NCBI GenBank assembly: GCA_039817415.1
Contig: JBCBVV010000008.1
Span: 1 to 64,000 of the forward strand
Direction: 5' to 3'
Length of the DNA: 64,000 bases
Origin: JALEFZ01 sp039817415
GTDB taxonomy: Bacteria; Bacteroidota; Bacteroidia; J057
Positions 17,091 to 24,357 of the stretch are shown here, in pieces; the stretch's first letter is position 1, and each line of letters starts with the position of its first letter. The notes under the pieces are model-generated. The model was not told the DNA's origin. It made no database searches and worked only from the letters and a program-made list of their open reading frames with translations. Position numbers and translations under genes: made by a program.

Positions 17091-19197
17091 AAGACTGTTG
17101 ACTGATTTTGGTAACAATGCCTGTTTTTCCGTCTATTTCTACCCAATCCCCATGTGCGAGCCCTAACTGTCTGGGGACTCGGGTGATAGAAGGAATTCTA
17201 GACTCACGCAAAATAATAGAGGCATGAGACAGAATACCTCCGACATGCGACAAAACGGCATCTACCTGAACAAAATATGGAATCCATCCTGGATCGAGTG
17301 ATTCAGTCAGGAGGATTTTATGTTTGAAGGAAGGGATAGATAAATTTCCAAGGTCGGCTCTGTCAACCTTCCAAATCTGACCTCGGACCAGACCGGGAAA
17401 TATCCCCATTCCAATTGGCGTTTCTTCCTCTTGGCTTTGATGGTTAGTCAAAACAGATAATGGAAGTCTCCTGTCGTGTTTGTTCCAAAGGAATGTGTCC
17501 ATATCCCATCCTGAAACGGCCGGATAATGGATATTGGCAATGGTAGATTCTTCGATTCTTCTTTCCAAAAGAGCTTGAAGATCCTCGGGTTGGTAATTGG
17601 AAAAGTCAAATTCCTGACCAAACCTAATCTGCGTTTGATCCATGATTTCATCCCTGAGCATTCCAAAGTAACGCATGGAATGATGTCTTAACCATTCTCT
17701 GGCAATCATGATTCTGAGGAAGGGACGAGTCAGCCAGGCAAAAAATGGAGATAGTCCTTGTTTTTCCTGCTCAAAATCGCGCTGGTCTACAAGTTCACCA
17801 GATAGCAAAACGTTCCAGTCTTTTTCCTCAAATTCCTTGAAGCGCTTTTGTCCGATGTCCGATTCATAGAATCCTCTGTGTCCGTAATTCTTTAGAAATT
17901 CCTCCTTGGTAATTCTTCCTGATCTAAGGGAAGAAAAGGCATGCAGGAATTCCGTACTCTCGCTTTTGTTGGTATAGAAGGGTAATACCCCCCATCTGGC
18001 GAACAGCTTCATAGGGCCCGACATCGCTCCAGTTAAGGCCTGCATCAGGGCTACGAGTTCGACATAAACGACCTGAAGGTCAGTTTTCCAGTTATTGAAG
18101 GCGAGATCAGGTTGGTTCCGCCACATGAGCCTTCGTTTTTCTGTAATCTGCAGTAGATATCGCTGTTTGTTGCGGACCCATCTTCTAGTCCGTCCTACCA
18201 CGGATAATTGTTCACGAATGACCTTGAGAAAAACAGGCCATTTTCTCAGCATCTGGTAAGGTCGGATTTTAACATTGTACACATCCTCTGCCCCAACTGA
18301 CTCGCAAACCAAGGAGGAAGGTAGCCCCCATGCTGTCATTGTATCTAGCAAAGCAGAGAGATTGATCCAAGGCATACCAGCAGAAATCTCAATGAAATTT
18401 CTTTCGGTTAGAGAAGGATCTAGTCTTTGGTAATAGCTGAATAGGTTCTTGCTAGAAGCTGAGATGATGGCTGTCATCATTCTAGATGGCTCAGGTGGTA
18501 GAATTTCTTTATGGTTAGCGGAGGTAAGTAGTTCTTCTGCCTCATCCGGTGTGGTTAAGGGTCTAGCCTGTAAAATGTAGGTTCTTCTTCCTGAAATGGC
18601 GAATTCAATGTCAATTCCAATAGGAGCTGATAATGGATTTTCATCGGAAAGTCGCTTGGAATATGAGGCTAATTTGACAAAAGGACGAAGGAACTTTCTA
18701 TGGGGGTGTTTTTTAGGGAAGGCTTTCCATATTGGGTAAATGGCAGACCAGAAAATATCCCTTCTTAGAAACTTTGGGAGAATAAGGGTATTGGGTTCAA
18801 CTTGGCCACTTACTAAGGCATCACCTCTTCCTTCAGCATATTCTACCTTCCAGATTCCCTGTCTATAGGCGAAGAGTACCCCTGAAGCATCTGGCTTGAT
18901 CATTTCCTGCACAATGACAGATTGACCATGCTGATAGGGGTATGAATCGAATACCTCTTCTAAGGCCTCGCGTAAATCTCCTTCCAGAACTGCCAGTTTG
19001 GTAAGAAAGTGCCCTGCATAGGATTTTTGTTTACCATCTTCTAAAGAAAAAGAGGATCTGACCGCTACAGGAAACTTCAATCGGGCCGTAAGTACCTTAT
19101 ATCGCTCCGAAGCAATATCTTGATAGGAAATCCCTACAAAGTCAGGGGTGGGAAGCCCTAGTCGGCGAATATGTTGTAATTGTGAGAGCTTGCTCAT
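17083..19197 (-). CDS. PEP-synthase/rifampin-phosphotransferase-like phosphotransferase
   Basis: 704 residues. The N-terminal PPDK_N ATP-grasp domain (about 1-220) has FPVAVRSSFSLEDGKQKSYA, an SGVLF strand, GIDIEFAI with the metal-binding Glu, and LQARPLT. The middle (about 230-590) is helical and unique. The C-terminal swivelling domain (about 600-704) carries the phosphohistidine motif GGILSHASIILRE, with His near 659. The PEP/pyruvate TIM barrel of PpsA/PpdK is absent, so the layout matches rifampin phosphotransferase-like enzymes that move the ATP beta-phosphate via His to a small molecule. The substrate is unknown. It overlaps both neighbours (4 nt upstream, 8 nt downstream), so translation of the three genes is coupled. 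Rifampin itself is only one possibility. Confidence 0.85.
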   Translation of the reverse strand: MSKLSQLQHIRRLGLPTPDFVGISYQDIASERYKVLTARLKFPVAVRSSFSLEDGKQKSYAGHFLTKLAVLEGDLREALEEVFDSYPYQHGQSVIVQEMIKPDASGVLFAYRQGIWKVEYAEGRGDALVSGQVEPNTLILPKFLRRDIFWSAIYPIWKAFPKKHPHRKFLRPFVKLASYSKRLSDENPLSAPIGIDIEFAISGRRTYILQARPLTTPDEAEELLTSANHKEILPPEPSRMMTAIISASSKNLFSYYQRLDPSLTERNFIEISAGMPWINLSALLDTMTAWGLPSSLVCESVGAEDVYNVKIRPYQMLRKWPVFLKVIREQLSVVGRTRRWVRNKQRYLLQITEKRRLMWRNQPDLAFNNWKTDLQVVYVELVALMQALTGAMSGPMKLFARWGVLPFYTNKSESTEFLHAFSSLRSGRITKEEFLKNYGHRGFYESDIGQKRFKEFEEKDWNVLLSGELVDQRDFEQEKQGLSPFFAWLTRPFLRIMIAREWLRHHSMRYFGMLRDEIMDQTQIRFGQEFDFSNYQPEDLQALLERRIEESTIANIHYPAVSGWDMDTFLWNKHDRRLPLSVLTNHQSQEEETPIGMGIFPGLVRGQIWKVDRADLGNLSIPSFKHKILLTESLDPGWIPYFVQVDAVLSHVGGILSHASIILRESRIPSITRVPRQLGLAHGDWVEIDGKTGIVTKISQQSYE

Positions 19198-19955
19198 TCC
19201 TTAAGGAAATTCAGCATTTTTTCTGTAAAATCCTCTATATCGTCAAGCATAGGGAAGTGATCCCAAGAGGGAAAGATGACAAATTCGCTATTCGGGAAGT
19301 CTTTTTTCCACAAGTCGAGGTACTTTGCCTTGATCACACGCTCTTCTCCTCCCCAAATAAAGAGATAGGACTCAGCACCAAGTTTTGATTGAATTTCCTG
19401 ATACCAGGCTGGTGTGATGATGTCAAAAAACATAGGAAAGGCCTCACAGCTCTTGTAATCGTCAAAGAATCGATGAATAATTCTTGGAGCTATTTCAGAA
19501 GGATTTCTGAACAATCGCCTAGCCCACATAGGGCGTAAAGCTGGGGAGGCAATCATGGCTTGCATCCCTTTTCTGATCCACAAGGGCTTCATCAGTTTAG
19601 GAAAAAACCTTTTGTGAAGAGAAGCTCCGATGATGGAATGAAGAATAACTTTCTGAGGGCTTAACGAGTCTCCATTTGCTAGGGGAAAGCCTCTTGATGC
19701 CCATTCTAACAACATAGAACCTCCTATTCCATGCCCATACAAGATCCAATTTTCGTCCGGATCAATTACGCTTGAAATATCCTCAATTAATATATCCCAC
19801 GGTTCTTTATCTCTTGGAAAAGGCCTTCCTTCAAAGCCAGATAGGTCTGGAACTACCACATCAAGTTGGATATCCTGTTGGTGAATATATTTGAGGAATG
19901 GTCTGAATCGACTTTTCCCTCCTCCATTTCCATGTAAAAAGAGAATCTTGGCCAT
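19194..19955 (-). CDS. Alpha/beta hydrolase fold protein lacking the nucleophile serine
   Basis: 253 residues. The alpha/beta hydrolase plan is clear: the oxyanion region ILFLHGNGGGKSRFRPFL, a strand with VVVPDLSGFEGRPFP, the elbow strand WILYGHGIGGSMLLEW, and a C-terminal IWGGEERVI followed by FPSWDHFPMLDD, which holds the His. At the elbow the usual G-H-S-x-G is G-H-G-I-G, so the Ser nucleophile is replaced by Gly (the codon reads GGA). It may be catalytically inactive, or use a different chemistry. It is the first gene of the operon and overlaps the phosphotransferase start by 4 nt (ATGA). Confidence 0.85.
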   Translation of the reverse strand: MAKILFLHGNGGGKSRFRPFLKYIHQQDIQLDVVVPDLSGFEGRPFPRDKEPWDILIEDISSVIDPDENWILYGHGIGGSMLLEWASRGFPLANGDSLSPQKVILHSIIGASLHKRFFPKLMKPLWIRKGMQAMIASPALRPMWARRLFRNPSEIAPRIIHRFFDDYKSCEAFPMFFDIITPAWYQEIQSKLGAESYLFIWGGEERVIKAKYLDLWKKDFPNSEFVIFPSWDHFPMLDDIEDFTEKMLNFLKE

Positions 19956-20004
19956 AGCAGCTATGTATGCGACTTCTTAAGTCATCCCATAAGAAATTGT
20001 TTGT

Positions 20005-20688
20005 TTAAAGGACCTTTTTAAGCCATTCTTGAACCACTCTTCCCATTTCGTCAAAAACTGTTTCCTCTGATGTTCTGGTTTTTTTGAGAATTTTATAAGA
20101 ATGATTGGCGGTAAATAATCTGTGGAGGGTAGCTCTTTCGCCGAGGTCTTCAGCGACTTCTTCTAGTAAAGTACCAGTTGAGAATGTATCTCTTGACCCA
20201 CTTAAGAATAGTTGAGGGTAATTGACTTCTGTTAGATGATCAGCCCTTTCCTTTCCTGCTCTGCCAGGTGCGTGTAAGGGAAAGGCAAAGTATATGAGTC
20301 CTTTTACTGGTTCGACGAAGGCTTCTCTAGCTGCATGAGAGGTCATTCTTCCTCCATAAGAATGTCCTCCTACCAAAATGGGAAGACCTGGATATTTTTT
20401 ATGCACAAGTTGAATGGCTGCTTGAATAGTGGCTACACTAACTTTCTGCGATTCTCTGCCCCCTCCTTTTTGCATGTAGGTAAAATTGAATCGAAAGACA
20501 GCTAGGCCTGCATGGTACATAGATTGGGCAATGGATTCCATATTTTGGTGTTGCATGCCTGCACCTGCTCCATGACTTAGTACAAGAACTGCCAAAGGAT
20601 TTTTAGGCTCCATATACAGCCAATCAACCTCCCATCTATCAGCTATTGGAAGGAACTTACCACTTTGATATTCGATATTCGGATTCAT
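20005..20688 (-). CDS. Alpha/beta hydrolase, KANL3/Tex30-like
   Basis: 227 residues from the ATG at 20688. In-frame starts further upstream (ATG at 20772, then 20823) would add a basic leader. The core shows VLVLSHGAGAGMQHQNMESI, a strand AVFRFNFTYMQKGGGRE, the nucleophile elbow VGGHSYGGRMTS with Ser intact, LFLSGSRDTF with the Asp, and a late His in TANHSYK. This is the KANL3/Tex30-like branch of serine hydrolases, and its substrates are not defined in bacteria. It lies just upstream of the operon with the Ser-less hydrolase, with 49 nt between them, so co-transcription is possible. Confidence 0.87.
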   Translation of the reverse strand: MNPNIEYQSGKFLPIADRWEVDWLYMEPKNPLAVLVLSHGAGAGMQHQNMESIAQSMYHAGLAVFRFNFTYMQKGGGRESQKVSVATIQAAIQLVHKKYPGLPILVGGHSYGGRMTSHAAREAFVEPVKGLIYFAFPLHAPGRAGKERADHLTEVNYPQLFLSGSRDTFSTGTLLEEVAEDLGERATLHRLFTANHSYKILKKTRTSEETVFDEMGRVVQEWLKKVL

Positions 20689-20883
20689 GAATGGATGATA
20701 CGGATAATTGAGGAAATGGGACGAATAATTACGAAATGCCGCAAATTCTTTTCTAATCCTTACGAATTTCATGAAAATCCTTACGCTTTTTCGATCAAAG
20801 CCTACACTTCCCCTTATTGACAATTGGGAGACAAGCCTTTATGGATATGTTTTGTTTAATTTGCTAATTGGAAGTTATAGACT

Positions 20884-21600
20884 ATGACATCTGACAGTGA
20901 GTTAGCCTCCCCGGCAATTGATGTAATTATTCCGGCCTTTAACGAGGAAGAATCAATTGCTAAAGTGTTGAATGATATCCCTAAGGAGCTTGTGCGGGAG
21001 GTAGTAGTTGTCAGCAATGGTTCTACAGACAAGACTGAAGAAAGAGCCAAAGCAGCGGGAGCTACTGTAATTAGGGAAGAAAAGAGAGGCTATGGAAATG
21101 CTTGTCTGGCAGGTATTGCCTACCTGAAAACTGCCCCCAAAGGAAGCCATGCAGATGTCATCGTTTTTTTAGATGGAGATTATTCGGATTACCCTGAACA
21201 AATGCCCGAATTAGTGGCACCGATTGTAGAGCAGGATTACGATATGGTAATTGGCTCAAGATCATTGGGAAATCGAGAGAGAGGCTCCATGACCCCTCAA
21301 CAAATTTTTGGTAACTGGCTTGCCACCAATCTCATTCGACTACTCTACAAAGTAAGCTTTACTGATCTGGGGCCCTTTAGGGCGATCAGATTTAATAGGC
21401 TGATGGAGATGGATATGCAGGACCGAACGTATGGGTGGACTGTCGAAATGCAGGTGAAAGCCGCCAAAATGGGCATGAAAAGCACTGAAATTCCTATGAA
21501 ATATAGGGTTAGAATAGGTGATTCTAAGGTATCTGGAACGGTAAAGGGAACAATACTGGCTGGGTATAAGATATTATGGACAATATTTAAGCTCTTGTAA
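20884..21600 (+). CDS. Glycosyltransferase family 2 (DPM1-like)
   Basis: 238 residues forming one GT-A domain: AIDVIIPAFNEEESIAKVL, then VVVSNGSTDKTEE, a GYGNACLAGI turn, the metal-binding VFLDGDYSDYPEQM, and a C-terminal acceptor region with RDRTYGWTVEMQVKAAKM-like sequence (DRTYGWTVEMQVK). The family includes polyprenyl-phosphate mannose/glucose synthases. The final hydrophobic tail TILAGYKILWTIFKLL may touch the membrane. It is divergent from the hydrolase genes and 137 nt upstream of another GT2 gene, so the two may act in one glycan pathway (inference). Confidence 0.92.
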   Translation: MTSDSELASPAIDVIIPAFNEEESIAKVLNDIPKELVREVVVVSNGSTDKTEERAKAAGATVIREEKRGYGNACLAGIAYLKTAPKGSHADVIVFLDGDYSDYPEQMPELVAPIVEQDYDMVIGSRSLGNRERGSMTPQQIFGNWLATNLIRLLYKVSFTDLGPFRAIRFNRLMEMDMQDRTYGWTVEMQVKAAKMGMKSTEIPMKYRVRIGDSKVSGTVKGTILAGYKILWTIFKLL

Positions 21601-21737
21601 CAGTTAAAATTGTCCATAAGACAAGAAGATGATGGGATTTTTCAATTTTTCGTAAAAAAATTGGGCTATCATAAATCTTTTTGTTGCAATTGATTGAGTT
21701 AGATAGGATTTTTGTAACAAAATAAGCAGGCGAGCAC

Positions 21738-23228
21738 ATGCAAGTCTTTGAGTATCTGGTATTATCGCTCTACGTTTTAGCCTTAGTACCCATCGTTGTT
21801 TACAGCTTTGGTCAGCTTCACCTGGTCATCACTTACTTGATGAACCGAAAGAAGTACAAGGCTGAGCCCCCATTGGAGGGCGATGACGTTCCCTTCGTAA
21901 CCATTCAGCTTCCCATTTACAATGAACTGTATGTGGTTGAACGCCTTTTGGACTCCATGGCTGCCATGGACTACCCAAAGGATAAGTTTGAAATCCAGTT
22001 GCTGGATGACTCTACAGATGAAACAGTAGAGGTAGCAGCTAAAAAAATTAAGGAACTTCAGGAGAATGGCATTCAAGCCCATCACATTCGCCGCCCTGAC
22101 CGCGTTGGTTTCAAGGCAGGTGCATTGGCATATGGATTGGACTTTGCCAAAGGTGAATATGTAGCGATTTTCGATGCAGACTTCCTTCCTCGACCCAACT
22201 TCCTTCGTGCATCCATGTCTAACTTCACTGATGAAAAGATTGGGGTAGTACAGGCAAGATGGGAGCACATCAACAAGGACTATTCTCTCTTTACCGAAGC
22301 ACAAGCCTTCCATTTAGATGCACACTTCACTATTGAGCAATTTGGTAGAGACCTTGGAGGTTTCTACATGAATTTCAACGGTACAGCAGGTGTGTGGAGA
22401 AAAGAGTGTATTTCCGACGCAGGAGGCTGGGCTTCTGATACATTGACCGAAGACCTTGACCTGAGCTACAGGGCACAGATGAAGGGATGGAAATTTAAGT
22501 ATGTAGATGAAATTGGTGCCCCTGCTGAACTTCCAGCAGAAATGGGTGCTATCAAATCACAGCAGTATCGCTGGATGAAGGGAGGAGCTGAAGTCGCTCG
22601 TAAAATGGTATTTACCCTATGGAGATCCAATGAATCCTTTGCCAAGAAGATTCACGGTACTTTCCACTTGTTGAGTTCATCGGTATTCATCATGGTATTG
22701 ATGCTAGGTGCGACCTCTGTACCGCTTCTATACCTAAAGCATGAAGTATTTAATGGAAGAATGGACTTTTTGTTGATCCCAGTGGGATTGCTACTGTTCA
22801 GTTTCTTAATTCTAGCCCTGTTTTATATCTCTACTTCCTTTAGAAGAGAAGAAAATCCAGTGGAGGCCATCAAACGATTCCTATTGAACTATATCCCTTA
22901 CCTATCCATTTCGATGGGACTTTCATTACACAACACTATTGCTGTTTTGCAGGGATTTGCAGGAAAGAAGACACCCTTTATTCGTACGCCAAAATTCAAC
23001 TTGAAAAAGCGTTCTGATAATTGGACGGCAGTAAAATATAGCACTACTAAGATCAGCCCAAGTGTATTCATTGAGTTGATCATGGCTGCCTACTTCTTAC
23101 TTGGTGTTTATATGTGTTTCTTATTCGAGGACTATAGCATCATGCCATTCATGCTCATGGAAATGCTGGGCTTTGGTGCGGTAGGTTACTTTACTTTGAA
23201 GCATACCATTCAAAAACAAAGCGCATAA
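21738..23228 (+). CDS. Cellulose-synthase-like GT2 glycosyltransferase, membrane-bound
   Basis: 496 residues. An N-terminal transmembrane helix is followed by a GT-A domain with FVTIQLPIYNELYVVERLL, LDDSTDETVE, IFDADFLPRPNFL (DxD), TEDLDLSYRAQMKGW (catalytic TED) and QQYRWMKGGA (the QxxRW motif of processive synthases). It ends with about four transmembrane helices. This set of motifs is that of BcsA-like and glucomannan/CslA-like synthases that polymerise and extrude a polysaccharide. No c-di-GMP PilZ domain is seen, so this is not BcsA itself. It is followed by a terminator, and the product polysaccharide is unknown. Confidence 0.92.
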   Translation: MQVFEYLVLSLYVLALVPIVVYSFGQLHLVITYLMNRKKYKAEPPLEGDDVPFVTIQLPIYNELYVVERLLDSMAAMDYPKDKFEIQLLDDSTDETVEVAAKKIKELQENGIQAHHIRRPDRVGFKAGALAYGLDFAKGEYVAIFDADFLPRPNFLRASMSNFTDEKIGVVQARWEHINKDYSLFTEAQAFHLDAHFTIEQFGRDLGGFYMNFNGTAGVWRKECISDAGGWASDTLTEDLDLSYRAQMKGWKFKYVDEIGAPAELPAEMGAIKSQQYRWMKGGAEVARKMVFTLWRSNESFAKKIHGTFHLLSSSVFIMVLMLGATSVPLLYLKHEVFNGRMDFLLIPVGLLLFSFLILALFYISTSFRREENPVEAIKRFLLNYIPYLSISMGLSLHNTIAVLQGFAGKKTPFIRTPKFNLKKRSDNWTAVKYSTTKISPSVFIELIMAAYFLLGVYMCFLFEDYSIMPFMLMEMLGFGAVGYFTLKHTIQKQSA

Positions 23229-23251
23229 ACTACTATTTATAGATCAATGAA

Positions 23252-23281
23252 TCCCGGGGCTATTCGTCCTGGGATTTTTTT
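23252..23281 (+). terminator. Terminator after the cellulose-synthase-like gene
   Basis: ATCCCGGG pairs with CCTGGGAT across a short loop and is followed by seven T. It overlaps the stop region of convergent truC. Confidence 0.75.
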
Positions 23282-23982
23282 ATGGCTTCTTCCCATCCCA
23301 TATACTCAAGGGCCTTTTGGATGTGTGGGGCAGGATCCACTCTTAGGTTAATCTCCTTATTTTCCATAGGGTGGTCAAACTTCAAATGATGTGATTGGAG
23401 CATCAAGCCTTCCAGCTTAAGCTCTTCCTTCCATAAATTATTGTGGGTAGAATGGCCATGCTTCTTGTCTCCTAGTATAGGGTGATGTTCGTAGGACAAA
23501 TGCCTTCTAATTTGATGTCTTCGTCCTGTAACGGGATGTACCTTCAAAAGAGAATACCTGACTTGCGGAAAGTCGTTTAGGGGAATGGGAAGTTCCTTCT
23601 GTGTGAGGCACCAAAAGTGGGTTTCTGCCTTCTGGAACTTTCTGCTAGGCTTTTTTCTTAATTCTCTTGTGATGATTCCTGATTCTTCTGCCAAGCCCCT
23701 TACGATGGTTAGATACTCCTTGTATACCTGCTTTTCGGCAAACATCTGCATGAGTTTATTGCTCGCTTCCTTTGTCAAAGCAAAAATCATCACTCCTGCT
23801 GTAGCTCGATCTAATCGATGGACGGGGAAAAGATATTTTTTGAGTTGGCGGCTAAGAAGGTTGAGAAGGTTTTCAAATTCTTCCTGTGTGTATTCGTTTC
23901 TATGGACAATCATACCTGCAGGCTTATTGACAGCAACGATATGATCATCTAGGTACAGAATCTCCAACTCTTTCTCATTCAT
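23260..23982 (-). CDS. truC: tRNA pseudouridine synthase, TruC-type RluA family
   Basis: 240 residues. The start EILYLDDHIVAVNKPAGMIV is typical of RluA-family synthases, and the catalytic Asp lies in FPVHRLDRATAGVMIFA. Later come LLKVHPVTGRRHQIRRHLSY and the LGDKKHGH motif. Length and the N-terminal VHRNEYT segment fit TruC, which makes pseudouridine 65 in tRNA. No S4 domain is present, in line with TruC rather than RluD. It is a lone minus-strand gene. Confidence 0.88.
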   Translation of the reverse strand: MNEKELEILYLDDHIVAVNKPAGMIVHRNEYTQEEFENLLNLLSRQLKKYLFPVHRLDRATAGVMIFALTKEASNKLMQMFAEKQVYKEYLTIVRGLAEESGIITRELRKKPSRKFQKAETHFWCLTQKELPIPLNDFPQVRYSLLKVHPVTGRRHQIRRHLSYEHHPILGDKKHGHSTHNNLWKEELKLEGLMLQSHHLKFDHPMENKEINLRVDPAPHIQKALEYMGWEEAIKKSQDE

Positions 23983-24357
23983 TCGGCAAATATGAGAATT
24001 TCATGGGAATCATTTTTTCTCCCTATACATAATCGAATGAATTCTTCCTTAGATTTTTCCAGAAAATGACGATTTGGTGGGAAATTATAACAAGTCCAAA
24101 TTGGTGGGATATTTCCTGAAGTTCGAACTTCAGCTCATCAAGCCCCTCCTTTTTTGCCTAAAAACAGAAAATTAGCAACCCTTTTTCTAACAATGACCAT
24201 TTAAGGGTATGCCATTTTTTATTCTACAAACAATGACTCAAATTCCTTACGCAGATACTTTATTCTAAGCATTTCCAAGGCCAGTATATTTCAGGAAGTT
24301 TTGTAAATTAAAAATACTGGCTGTAAAAATATCAACATTCGAACAGTTTTTTTCTCC
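23983..24357. other. Gene-free region of 375 nt upstream of the PAS sensor
   Basis: I see no convincing gene. The region contains an 18-bp perfect palindrome (24116-24133), two copies of TTGGTGGGA about 27 nt apart (near 24074 and 24101), and an inverted repeat GCCAGTAT (24280-24287) / ATACTGGC (24314-24321) just upstream of the PAS gene. It serves the divergent truC and PAS genes and looks regulatory. Confidence 0.5.
24116..24133. promoter_or_regulatory. Perfect 18-bp palindrome, candidate operator
   Basis: CTGAAGTTCGAACTTCAG is its own reverse complement over 18 bp. It has no T run, so it is more like a protein-binding site than a terminator. It lies about 225 nt upstream of the PAS-protein ATG. 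Confidence 0.45.

Noticed and set aside
21783..22313. 176-residue minus-strand ORF opposite the cellulose-synthase-like gene
   Set aside because: The plus-strand frame has complete GT2 motifs, so the reverse frame is a shadow.
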